A stretch of DNA of 43,426 bases from JAFGVL01 sp031553685 (GTDB taxonomy: Bacteria > Bacteroidota > Bacteroidia > Bacteroidales > Paludibacteraceae), in contig JAVBLE010000048.1 of the NCBI GenBank assembly GCA_031553685.1, forward strand, positions 1 through 43,426. Reading direction: 5' to 3'. A model generated the notes under the pieces. The model did not search any database. It had not been told where the DNA came from and was given only the letters and a program-made list of their open reading frames with translations. The first letter of the stretch is position 1; each line of letters opens with the position of its first letter. This document shows, piece after piece, positions 7,891-17,445 of this stretch. Made by a program: the position numbers and the translations under genes.

Positions 7891-10800
7891 ATGAAACATT
7901 TCTACTCAAATAAGAATGCACATAACACACTTTTTACTTCCGGTTGGAAATCGGTAGTGGGGGGTGTGTTTGCTTTTTTGAGTATATTGTTATTCAAAAG
8001 AACGATTATTGTCATTATTAAAGGTGGTTGTGAGAAATATGCCGTAAAACTTTCCTACAGCAATTATTGTTTCAATGCTTTACGCAAACTATGGGTGTTC
8101 TTTCTTGCTATTAGTGTGTTTTTGTTTGTGAGTACTTCGGCTTGGGGACAGACGACTACTTTGACATCTACTTTGGCTGCAGCAACATTTTGTGTTAACG
8201 GTGGTTCTTCTTGTACGCCAACACTTCCTTCTTGGGTTACAAATAATGGAATGGGTACAGCCAATGTTACGCCTTCGGGAACTATTGACCCTACTCCTCT
8301 CGTTGATTTTTCTGGAATAAGCACAACAAAGTGTTATTTTTGGAAAGCACCCAGCTCAAAAGGATTCAATATATTAAGTGTTGCAAATGCAACAAAACTC
8401 CATATTTATGGTAATGGAAGTAGCTCAGGTCGAACTGTTACTGTTACCGTTAAAAAATGTTCAGATGCCTCAACGCTAGGAACTAAAACTATGAGTTTTC
8501 CTAATGCAAACACTAATATTATTGATCATAATGTAGATATATCTACGCTGCCTGATTATTCTGCCACTGAATGCTATAATATTTATGTAACAACAAATGG
8601 TGATATTTATGTGTGGGGAATTGCGCTTGAAGCTCCATCCTGTGCTGCAGGCACCCCAACCAACCTTACGGTAACAAAAAACTGTGATGGTACAGCGACC
8701 CTTTCATCCACATCTACAGCAGCTACAGACGACACATGGTATTGGCAAACTTCAGCTACAGAAACAGATAAGACAAAAACTTCTCCATATTCAGTAAACA
8801 CCGCTGCTACATATTATTTGAGAGCTTTTAATACCGCCGGTAATTGTTGGGGTACTGCTGCAAGTACAACTGTTTCAACTGCCGACCTTCCTACCACACT
8901 ATCCATAACAAGTGCTAATGCCATTCAAATACCTAATACGCTTGCGCTTATTGGATCGCCTACAGGTGGTGCTTGGACTGTAACTAACGGAACAGGTTCG
9001 GCAAATTTAACGGGAAGTACTCTCACTCCATTAACTGATGGTGATGTAACGGTAACTTATACACTCAATGGTTGTAGTACACAACAAGTGGTAACTATAT
9101 CTTCTTCCACTGTTTGTAATGTCAGCTGTCCTGCGGTTACTGGTTTGGGGTATGAATTGGGAAGCAGCACTTCTGCCGAGAAATTATTTACGGTTGCATG
9201 GGTAAATCTTCCTGCAGGAGGGCAAATAACACTTACTCCATCGGCAGATTATCAGATATCAATAAATGGTGGCTCAACATGGGGGAATGCCGGCACAGCA
9301 GTTACTTATACCGCTTCGCCGGTAACCGGAGGCAATTCGGGAGCTAATATTAAGATACGGCTGGTTACAGGCAAAGCGATAAATACATACCCCGGCACAG
9401 TAACGATTGCAGCCACAGCAGATAATACTTGTACATCTACGGTTAATGTCAGTGGAAGTGTAGTGCCGGTACCTGTTTGTTCCATACCGCCCATAGCTGC
9501 TATTACAGATATGGCTTATACCGAAGGAGCAGGTCCATCCGGTGCGAAACCCTTATCTGTTGTTTGGGCTAACCTTCCTGCGGGAGGTGTTATTACAATT
9601 GCTCCGCCTGTGGGCTTTGAGATTTTCGATCCAACATCTTCTACATGGAAAAGCACTAATTTCACTTATACAGCCTCGCCATTAACCGGTGGTACTTTGA
9701 ACACACAGGTGAGAATGGCAGCCGGATTATCTGCAGGCGCTAAATCCGGTTCGTTACAAATTACAACAGCCAATGCAACCTGCAACACAACGGTAAGCCT
9801 GGGCGGAACTGTGCGCGAACCGGCTGTGGGTTGTTCGGGAGGTACGCCGATAACTACAAACTGGCCATTAATAAGTACTAATGATGCTGTTCAAGGAACC
9901 AATACCGATATTTCGGGTGATGTGATTGGTGTTGGAAATCAAATTACTTCGCAAGCATGGAATAATGGAACCGGAAAACGGATTAAAGCCACTTCCTGGC
10001 CCAGCGTAGCAACAGACGGTTATCATGTTAATATCCCGATGCAGTTAGCTACCGATGCTTCGGCTGTGATTGATAAGCTTACAATTGATGCCAGCGTGTC
10101 GGGTAGCAGTAGTGGAGTTGTTGTTAAGTATAAGCTTCAGGCATCTGTAAATGGTGGCGCATTCGTTGATTTTGGCAATGAAAATACAATTACCTATAAC
10201 AATGCATCAACATTAACATTTACGGCAGCTACTCCCCTGCAAGTTCCAACCGGTGCATCTGTTTTATTCCGCTTATTTGTATATTCTACAGCAACATCCG
10301 GCAGTAAAAACATTGATTTTAAAAATATTGTAGTATCCGGCGAAACATGTACATCCACACCTAAAGGTAGTTTAACGGTAACACCATCCACATTGTCGGG
10401 CTTTACAAACGATGGCTGCAACCGGAATGTCGAGCAGTTTATTGTGAATGGCAGCGACTTGACCAACAACGGGACAATCAACCTTAGCGCCACTTCGGCA
10501 TACGAATATTCGGTAGATAACTTTGCTACCGCTCCGGTTACTTCATTTGCATACACAGGCACTTCTTTTACCAAAACGGTATATGTACGCTTAAAGAACG
10601 GGTTAACCGATGGCAATTACAACAATCAAACCATAACCCTGTCGGGTGGCGGATATGTAGGAGTAGCTCCTGTTGTTTTGTTAAGTGGAACAGTGGCATC
10701 TGCTGTGAAATTATCTTATACCCCAACTCCTTTAAACCTTAGTTATACGGTTGGAAGCGGTCCTTCAGCCGTACAATCCACTACTTTGTCTTATTCGGAT

Positions 10801-13800
10801 GTGCCGGCTGGTACATCTATCGCATTATCATTGCCTGGTACGAACTATGTATATTCATTAACCAGCGCTACCGGACCTTGGGATAATCTTGCATCATTCA
10901 CTCCAACAATTGCTACCGGAACGCAAACAATTTACTATCAATTGAAATCAGGATTGGCTGCAGGGACTTATAACAACGAATTTACAGCTTCGTTTGGATG
11001 TTATTCGGCAAAATTGCCATTGAACGGTACGGTGGTTGGGGTTGGTTGTAACTTGTGGGTAGATAAAATTGCTTTGACAAATTTGGATCGTACAGCGGGT
11101 TCGTCTAATCTAACTTATAATACGCAATCAATAGTTGTTTCATGGTCAGGGTTAGTTGTGGGCAATAATATTCGATTTAGTAAAATTACATCTGATTATG
11201 AAATTTCATGGGATGGAGGTATTATCTGGGTTAATGGAGACAATAGAGATTATCCGGTTCCAACAACCTCAGGAAGTGTTATTGTTTTAGTACGCAAAAG
11301 GAGTACAAGTAATGGAAATAATACAACGACAGAGATGACGATAACTTCAGTAGCAGGTTGTCCAAATAATGTTAAAGTATCCCTTAATGGACGAACAGGT
11401 TGTACAACTACATTAGATGTTTCAACTATTTCCGGTTTAGATTATTTTGAAGGGTCAGGTCCTTCTGCTATAGTTCCTGTTACAGTAACTTGGACATACT
11501 TACGATATGACTTGGAATTGAATAGTATAGGAAGTGATTTTGAATATTCATTAAATGGAACTGATTGGAATACTTCAACTGATGATATTCCTTTTGGTAT
11601 TCCGACCTCACAATTAGCAGCTGGTTCTAAAACTTTTTATGTAAGACTTAAAGCAGGTTTGTCTGCTGGGACTAAACCAAAAACAATAAATGTACAACCT
11701 GTGAGTAGTAGTGATGAGTGTAGATCTACACTTGCTCTTTCCGGAATTGTGAGCATTAAGCCTAAAATCACTACCGACAAAATGGACAATGTATGCTGTC
11801 AAGGTGAATCAATTGTTCTGACTACAAAAGATTTCACAGGGGCTTCTACTTATACATGGCAATGGAATGATAATGGAGTTTGGAAACCTTTGACAGGTAC
11901 CGGAGCAAGTATTACGGTAACTCCGCCTTACGGCTATGTGCTTTACCGTGCTACATCCAATAATGGCTTGTCGGCAACTATAACTGTTCGTACGGTTGTT
12001 TGCTGTTCGGCGGTGGGTAACTCAACAGTTGTATTAACAGAAGATTTTGGTACAATATCAGGTACAGCCCGGAAATGCGTTACAAATTTCCAAGCTGTTT
12101 CATACTCTTGTGATGGTGTGGGTACAACCAACAATGTAAATGACGGACATTACACAATAGTCAATAACTCCCGTGTAGCAGCAACATATTTTAGGGATAT
12201 GCCTGACCATACCACAGGAGATGTTGATGGCGCTATGATGGTAATAAATGGTAGCGATCCAGGCCAAGTTGCTTTCCGTAGAGTATTCACCGGATTGTGT
12301 CCAAATACATTATATAATTTTTCTGCATGGTTTGCCAATATACACAACAGTACAACTACTAATTTGCCAAATCTGGATTTTGTACTTAAATCGGCTGATG
12401 GTTCGGTTATCTTAGATCGTGTTAATACGGGTGATATTCCATTTGGTGGCGCATGGGTACAAGGAGGTATTAGTTTTAATTCGGGCGAAAATTCAAGTGT
12501 AATGCTCGAGATTGTAAGTAATAAGCCTTCGGGTGGTGGTAATGACTATGCCATTGATGATATTTCATTTATAACCTGCTCGCCGGATACTTATTTAAAT
12601 ATTTATGTAAACCAATATCCGGTAATCGATTACACTATTTGTGCCAGCAATGAACCGATTGTACTAAAAGCCGAAACCGATTTCAATATTGATGATTTCT
12701 ATCCGGCAGTAAAGTATGCTTTCTTATATAAGAAAACAACTGATACATATTGGACAGTCTTAGCTCCTGCCCAAACTTCAGGCTCACATCAATTTAACGG
12801 CAATACATTGCCATTAGGTACCTTTGAGTTTATGGCTGTGGTGGGTAATAATCTCACTGTAGTAAATGAGGTAGTTGAGTATTATAAAACCGGAGGACTT
12901 GATGCAATTTCTATAGGCACTTGCGACCGTTACAGTGTATCCAAGAAATCGGTCATACGGAAACCTGATTTGCCAACAGGAACAATTGTTTACCCGGAAT
13001 ATGTTTGCACAACTGGCAGTGCTGTAACTCCTGGCAATACAGTTTCTATAACAACCGGGGCAACTTATACAGTAGCCCCTGCAGGTTTGACTATCAATGC
13101 CACTACCGGAACAATTACCCCTTCCTCAAGTACGCCGGGCACTTATACAATCACCTATTCGGTACCGACAACCGCGCCTTGTAATACCTTTACGCTCAAA
13201 GATACCATCATTGTTTACAAAACCGAAACACCTGCCGTATCCATTGTTGCCGACAAAACAACGATTTGCCATGGCGCAGGCACAACTGTTACATTTACAG
13301 CAACAGCCAGTGGGGGAGGAGCTGCACCTACTTATCAATGGTATTTAAACGGCAGTCCGGCAGGGACAAACTCACCAACCTACAGCAATAATGCGTTAAA
13401 TAATGGCGACCAGGTATCTGTAGTATACACCAATACTGATGTAAATCCATGCAAAGGACCCGCAGCTACCAGCAATACAGTAACCATTACTGTCGAAAAC
13501 CCGGGGGTAACGATAACAACGACACCAACCAATACCACCAAGCTGACTTGCCTGCAGGAGAGCATTGTCCTGAATGCAAATACTTCGGTTGTTCCGGCAG
13601 GTACAACACTTACTTATTCGTGGAGTCCGGGTGGGGAAACCACACAAACTAAAACAGTAACCGCAGCGGGTACATATACAGTAACTGTTTCTACTCCAAA
13701 TGGTTGTACAGCTACTGCTTCCATCGATATAACCGAAGAGCATACCGAGGCAAACCTCGTAACACACAATCCTGCTGCAGTTTGTGCACCGGGAACAGTT

Positions 13801-14034
13801 GATCTTACACTGCCTGCCGTAACTGCCGGAAGCCAGTTGCCAAGCGATGCCGTACTTACTTACTGGACAGATGCCAATGAGGGAACAGTATTGACAAATC
13901 CTTCGGCAGTAAGCGCTTCGGGTACATATTATATCAGCTATAATACATCCCGCACAGTTTGCAACAAACGACCGCAGGCAGTACAGGTAACCATTCACCC
14001 GAAACCAGATACATCACCGATATATCACGATTAA
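7891..14034 (+). CDS. Giant secreted multi-domain Ig-like surface protein
   Basis: No specific function recognised; an adhesin or surface-scaffold role is inferred from architecture. Numbered from the ATG at 7891 (2047 aa; a TTG at 7867 would add 8): an unusual N-terminal extension with a first hydrophobic stretch near 23-36 and a typical signal peptide only at about 64-87 (LWVFFLAISVFLFVSTSAWG). At least six beta-sandwich repeats of about 100 aa follow, recognisable by GSGPSA/GAGPSGA openings, LPAGG/VPAG and GLSAG...SGTV ends. A lectin-like jelly-roll domain lies at about 1380-1565 (GLCPNTLYNFSAWFAN, NDYAIDDISF), followed by PKD/Ig-like repeats. It ends in TSPIYHD, identical to the next gene's end, with no T9SS C-terminal sorting domain that I recognise. 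TATTTTTG at 7842 could be the -7 element. It is probably co-transcribed with the next gene, 60 bases on. Confidence 0.85.
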   Translation: MKHFYSNKNAHNTLFTSGWKSVVGGVFAFLSILLFKRTIIVIIKGGCEKYAVKLSYSNYCFNALRKLWVFFLAISVFLFVSTSAWGQTTTLTSTLAAATFCVNGGSSCTPTLPSWVTNNGMGTANVTPSGTIDPTPLVDFSGISTTKCYFWKAPSSKGFNILSVANATKLHIYGNGSSSGRTVTVTVKKCSDASTLGTKTMSFPNANTNIIDHNVDISTLPDYSATECYNIYVTTNGDIYVWGIALEAPSCAAGTPTNLTVTKNCDGTATLSSTSTAATDDTWYWQTSATETDKTKTSPYSVNTAATYYLRAFNTAGNCWGTAASTTVSTADLPTTLSITSANAIQIPNTLALIGSPTGGAWTVTNGTGSANLTGSTLTPLTDGDVTVTYTLNGCSTQQVVTISSSTVCNVSCPAVTGLGYELGSSTSAEKLFTVAWVNLPAGGQITLTPSADYQISINGGSTWGNAGTAVTYTASPVTGGNSGANIKIRLVTGKAINTYPGTVTIAATADNTCTSTVNVSGSVVPVPVCSIPPIAAITDMAYTEGAGPSGAKPLSVVWANLPAGGVITIAPPVGFEIFDPTSSTWKSTNFTYTASPLTGGTLNTQVRMAAGLSAGAKSGSLQITTANATCNTTVSLGGTVREPAVGCSGGTPITTNWPLISTNDAVQGTNTDISGDVIGVGNQITSQAWNNGTGKRIKATSWPSVATDGYHVNIPMQLATDASAVIDKLTIDASVSGSSSGVVVKYKLQASVNGGAFVDFGNENTITYNNASTLTFTAATPLQVPTGASVLFRLFVYSTATSGSKNIDFKNIVVSGETCTSTPKGSLTVTPSTLSGFTNDGCNRNVEQFIVNGSDLTNNGTINLSATSAYEYSVDNFATAPVTSFAYTGTSFTKTVYVRLKNGLTDGNYNNQTITLSGGGYVGVAPVVLLSGTVASAVKLSYTPTPLNLSYTVGSGPSAVQSTTLSYSDVPAGTSIALSLPGTNYVYSLTSATGPWDNLASFTPTIATGTQTIYYQLKSGLAAGTYNNEFTASFGCYSAKLPLNGTVVGVGCNLWVDKIALTNLDRTAGSSNLTYNTQSIVVSWSGLVVGNNIRFSKITSDYEISWDGGIIWVNGDNRDYPVPTTSGSVIVLVRKRSTSNGNNTTTEMTITSVAGCPNNVKVSLNGRTGCTTTLDVSTISGLDYFEGSGPSAIVPVTVTWTYLRYDLELNSIGSDFEYSLNGTDWNTSTDDIPFGIPTSQLAAGSKTFYVRLKAGLSAGTKPKTINVQPVSSSDECRSTLALSGIVSIKPKITTDKMDNVCCQGESIVLTTKDFTGASTYTWQWNDNGVWKPLTGTGASITVTPPYGYVLYRATSNNGLSATITVRTVVCCSAVGNSTVVLTEDFGTISGTARKCVTNFQAVSYSCDGVGTTNNVNDGHYTIVNNSRVAATYFRDMPDHTTGDVDGAMMVINGSDPGQVAFRRVFTGLCPNTLYNFSAWFANIHNSTTTNLPNLDFVLKSADGSVILDRVNTGDIPFGGAWVQGGISFNSGENSSVMLEIVSNKPSGGGNDYAIDDISFITCSPDTYLNIYVNQYPVIDYTICASNEPIVLKAETDFNIDDFYPAVKYAFLYKKTTDTYWTVLAPAQTSGSHQFNGNTLPLGTFEFMAVVGNNLTVVNEVVEYYKTGGLDAISIGTCDRYSVSKKSVIRKPDLPTGTIVYPEYVCTTGSAVTPGNTVSITTGATYTVAPAGLTINATTGTITPSSSTPGTYTITYSVPTTAPCNTFTLKDTIIVYKTETPAVSIVADKTTICHGAGTTVTFTATASGGGAAPTYQWYLNGSPAGTNSPTYSNNALNNGDQVSVVYTNTDVNPCKGPAATSNTVTITVENPGVTITTTPTNTTKLTCLQESIVLNANTSVVPAGTTLTYSWSPGGETTQTKTVTAAGTYTVTVSTPNGCTATASIDITEEHTEANLVTHNPAAVCAPGTVDLTLPAVTAGSQLPSDAVLTYWTDANEGTVLTNPSAVSASGTYYISYNTSRTVCNKRPQAVQVTIHPKPDTSPIYHD

Positions 14035-14094
14035 AAACATAAGAAATAAAAAATAAATAATTAAAAAACAATTCACAATTTAAACTTTACAATT

Positions 14095-16143
14095 ATGAAA
14101 AATTTACTGAAACTTTCGATTGTTGCGTTTATGCTCTCCCTGATACCTTGGGGAGCGATTGCGCAAAAAGTGCCGGGTCAAGGGGATATGAACCTGACAA
14201 CAACATTAGTTGTGTGTGAAAACACGACCAAGAATGTGGGGGTTGCTTTAACTGCCGGTTCTGCATATACTTGGACTATTTCCGGTACCTCCGGCACAGA
14301 CTGGACACTTAATACCGGTACTCTTATCGGGAAACTAAATGATCCCGGCAAAGTAATTGAGAACAACTTGCTTAATATTTCTTGGTTAAAGGCAGGGAAT
14401 TATACAATAACAGTAAACGAGACGACTGTTAATAACTGTCCGGGGCAAACAGTAAATTTGTCCGTAACAGTTAATCCGTTGCCGGTAATTGGACCTAAAC
14501 CATTTGGTCCATTCTGTTCAGATGCTACTCTTACTGGTGTAACTTTAGCTACTGTGGATGATAGAGTTATTCCGGAAACACCGGTTGCTATTACTAAGTG
14601 GGATGTTACTTTGAAAACATTGCCAGCAGGTCTGACAAGTGGCGCTAGTAATGCAGTTAAAACTGCTTCACCAACAGTTACAGGAACTACAAACGCGAAT
14701 TTGATTGCAGGTGATACATACACGAATACAACAGGTGTCCAAGCCACTGTAGTCTATGAAGTAACTCCTTATGCAGGAACCGGTACTGATGCCTGTGCAG
14801 GAACTCCATATGAAATCAGTGTAACTATTGATCCTAAACCTGTGTTTAATCCTATTCCAACTGCTTCTGCGGTATGTTCGAATGGAACTATTGGTGTAAC
14901 ATTGCCAACTCCTGATAATAGTGCTACACCATTGGCTATTACAGAATGGAATATTACAAATGTAAATCTGAACGGATTGACTGCAGTAGTTTCAACAACT
15001 GGCGTACAAACTTCGGCTAGTGCTATTGCAAATGACAAATATGAAAATAAAACAGATGCAGCAGTAAATGTAGTTTATACAATTACTCCGAAAACAGCTG
15101 CAGGTTGTGAAGGAACTCCATTTACAATTACAGTTCCGGTTAATCCTCAACCAGAGATAGTACCATCTCCTACAGCATCTGCATGTTCAGGTACGGCTAT
15201 TAATCAAACATTAGCTACAACCGGAACGAATGGAGTTGGAATTACCAAGTGGGACATCACAGCCAATGCTCTTCCAGCCGGCTTAACAGGAACTGCTACA
15301 ACAGGAACGGGTATAACTGATCCTGATGCAATTAAGAATGATGTATTTACAAATACAACAAGTAGTGCATTAAATGTGGTTTACAATGTAATTCCATATA
15401 GTGCAAATAATTGTGCAGGAGAAAGCTATACGATAACAGTTAGCATTACTGCCGCTCCAATTATTGAAAACCAAACAGCTACAGTATGCTCGAATGCTGC
15501 ATTCTCAACAGATGTAACAATACCGACTGTAGATAAGTTTAGTACACCAATCTCCGGAACAGGAAGTGGTTATTATATTACCAATGTAGTGGTTGATCCT
15601 TCGTTGAATGGAGTATCAGGTATTACGCCAGATCCAACCAAAACTACTTTGGTACAATCAGGTGCTCTTGCAGCAGAACAATTCAGAAACTTAACCAATG
15701 GTAATTTGACTGTAACTTATACCGTTGTACCTCACACTACTTGTGATGGACCATCGTTCACATATACAGTTACAATCAGACCAGAACCACAAGTATCTAA
15801 TGGTGCAGCTACAGTATGTTCTAATGACAATGCCGGTAGCACAACAACACCTATAGCAGTTACAAACGGAACAGTTTCTACTTACACTATTGTAAGTGTA
15901 ACTCCAGGAGCCGGCGTAACAGCAAGTGGTACGGTTACAGCAACAGGTGATACATTCAGCACAATAGCTGCCCTCGAAGCAGGTGTTAATGATGATGTAT
16001 TTGTAAACTCAAGTACAACAACTAACGGTACTGTTACTTACAGAGTGAAACCAACCAATGCAGATGGTTGCGATGGTGCAGAGTTCACTATAACTAAGAC
16101 TATTTACCCAACTGTTCAAACTTCACCAATCTATCACGATTAA
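14095..16143 (+). CDS. Secreted PKD-like repeat protein ending in TSPIYHD
   Basis: The specific function is unrecognised; likely an exported surface protein (682 aa). A signal peptide (MKNLLKLSIVAFMLSLIPWGAIAQ) leads into an N-terminal Ig-like domain (about 25-138, with YTWTISG...NISWLKAGNYTITVNET..NNCPG). Five tandem PKD-like repeats of about 105 aa start near residues 139, 246, 350, 453 and 562. Each opens with a Pro-rich NPxP/DPKP-like linker, then a conserved (V)CS, and closes with CxGxxxxxTV. The first domain resembles that of the 508-aa protein downstream. The C-terminus TSPIYHD is shared with the preceding giant protein but coded by different codons. No known sorting domain is present. 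A large hairpin follows the stop. Confidence 0.85.
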   Translation: MKNLLKLSIVAFMLSLIPWGAIAQKVPGQGDMNLTTTLVVCENTTKNVGVALTAGSAYTWTISGTSGTDWTLNTGTLIGKLNDPGKVIENNLLNISWLKAGNYTITVNETTVNNCPGQTVNLSVTVNPLPVIGPKPFGPFCSDATLTGVTLATVDDRVIPETPVAITKWDVTLKTLPAGLTSGASNAVKTASPTVTGTTNANLIAGDTYTNTTGVQATVVYEVTPYAGTGTDACAGTPYEISVTIDPKPVFNPIPTASAVCSNGTIGVTLPTPDNSATPLAITEWNITNVNLNGLTAVVSTTGVQTSASAIANDKYENKTDAAVNVVYTITPKTAAGCEGTPFTITVPVNPQPEIVPSPTASACSGTAINQTLATTGTNGVGITKWDITANALPAGLTGTATTGTGITDPDAIKNDVFTNTTSSALNVVYNVIPYSANNCAGESYTITVSITAAPIIENQTATVCSNAAFSTDVTIPTVDKFSTPISGTGSGYYITNVVVDPSLNGVSGITPDPTKTTLVQSGALAAEQFRNLTNGNLTVTYTVVPHTTCDGPSFTYTVTIRPEPQVSNGAATVCSNDNAGSTTTPIAVTNGTVSTYTIVSVTPGAGVTASGTVTATGDTFSTIAALEAGVNDDVFVNSSTTTNGTVTYRVKPTNADGCDGAEFTITKTIYPTVQTSPIYHD

Positions 16144-16151
16144 TAACACAT

Positions 16152-16210
16152 AAACCTCCTTTTCAACCTGCGGCTCACTGCAAAGTGAGTCCGGGTTGAA
16201 GAAAAGGTTT
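16152..16210 (+). terminator. Long hairpin after the PKD-repeat gene
   Basis: A near-perfect 17-bp outer stem (left arm starts AAACCTCC, right arm ends AAAAGGTTT) encloses a CTCACT-GCAA-AGTGAG inner hairpin, starting 8 bases after the stop. No strong T-run follows, so it could equally be an RNA-stabilising or processing hairpin. Confidence 0.55.
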
Positions 16211-16755
16211 AGTAGAAATAAATGAAGTGAACAGGTCGGATATCAACAATGTTTAGCTCTTGTGAATGGCTGCCATTGTTGAACGGAAAGAATAATTGTA
16301 CTTTACCATTGTAGTAGGAGATGTATCCATAATAAACCGTCAGGGTGAATATACAAACATGGCAATATACTCTATAAGCCCGTTAATGGTTTCGAATATA
16401 TGTCGTACCCCTGACCGAATATCCGGATAGTACCTGCTGCAATATGTAATAAGACAAATTGACACAAAAGATTATATCTCTGCAATATGAGTGAAAGTTG
16501 AATGAAGTCGGATTAGTCTGGTCTGCTTATTGTAGAATATTCGGTTGAGTTATAACAGTCGAAGCTACCTACAACAGGAGAAGGTAAAAACCGGTATATC
16601 GGACAGCATTCACCAGTATGCAGGAAGTATAGTCAACGGGCTTGTACAGGTTGCCACCCTTCTGTACAAACAAAGAACGGCAACAAGTCAATACAGTATT
16701 TGGTAGTGTTTTAGATTAAAAATGTCAGTAAAAACAAAAGAAAAGGAGGATTCGT

Positions 16756-16787
16756 CATGCGTTGCAGTGAGCTTAGTCGAACTGTCG
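16756..16787 (+). repeat. Copy of the 32-base arm of the left-edge palindromic repeat
   Basis: Identical to bases 19-50. It continues into a diverged part (about 16800-16856) resembling the central section of the left-edge element. The opposite arm is missing, so this is a half-copy. Confidence 0.8.
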
Positions 16788-17056
16788 GCTAAGAGAGCGG
16801 AGGATACGAAGCGAACGCATGGAGATATTGCGGTAGCAGTATGATTAACCTTTTGTTTGTAAATTAATGGTCAATGGACATTGGTTTGCCAAAGGCAAAA
16901 TAAAAACAGGTTAATTCTGTCTAAATATGTTTCAGGATTAATTCAAAACAACCTCTAAAACACAACTTGATTTTTATATTAACAATAAATTATAATACAT
17001 ATCCGCATATTCTAAGATGTTGTTTTAAATTTCTTTAAATAATTGATATCTATTTG

Positions 17057-17151
17057 GATTGCTTCACTGTCTGACTTCGACTTCGCTCAGTTACCACGCA
17101 ATGACGACGGACAACCGAAGCGTCATTGCGAGGAGGTACGACAAAGCAATC
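17057..17151. repeat. Intergenic inverted repeat of the GTCATTGCGAGG...AAGCAATC type
   Basis: Outer arms GATTGCTT (17057-17064) and AAGCAATC (17144-17151); inner arms CGCAATGACG (17097-17106) and CGTCATTGCG (17121-17130). Repeats with this core are widespread between genes in many bacterial genomes. Confidence 0.75.
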
Positions 17152-17445
17152 TATAAAGTAAAAATTAGAGTATTATTGCGGATAAGCATCTAAATTATTA
17201 ATCAGAAAGTTTCAGTAAAATTTTTCAAAAACGATTTCATATTTCATATAAAGTTTGATGTTTCCTTTTATTACCCCGGCAATACGGTTGGGGTAATAAA
17301 ATGGAAATATTATAGGAGAGAAAAGACTAAAGAAAATCATATTATCAATAATATTTGAATTTCGATTGCTGAGCCTTGGTTGCTGAGCAGAGTCGAAGTA
17401 AGTTGAACTTTGAACCTTAAACCTTAAACTATCAAATTATAAGTG

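Larger units (their letters stand above)
16211..17445. other. 1.2-kb gene-free region with hairpins and dispersed repeats
   Basis: I see no convincing coding sequence on either strand. It contains a hairpin TCAACAATG/CATTGTTGA (16243-16251, 16274-16282), a hairpin GTACAG/CTGTAC near 16643-16668, a copy of the left-edge repeat (16756 onward), a GTCATTGCGAG-type repeat (17057-17151), a stretch matching CTTGGTTGCTGAGC near 17375, and a CCTTAAACCTTAAAC-type leader before the next gene. Minus-strand translations within 16.2-16.68 kb give short protein-like pieces broken by stops, so a decayed gene is possible but unproven. Confidence 0.6.

Noticed and set aside
13396..13998. 200-aa minus-strand open frame, Cys-rich
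   Set aside because: It is a shadow of the Thr-rich end of the giant surface protein. The Cys/Gly/Ile bias is what antisense Thr codons produce.
16200..16680. Minus-strand protein-like stretches of 30-48 residues
   Set aside because: They are broken by stops in every frame, with no start or domain pattern. Pieces of this length occur by chance in AT-rich DNA, so they are noted in the gap entry but not called a gene.
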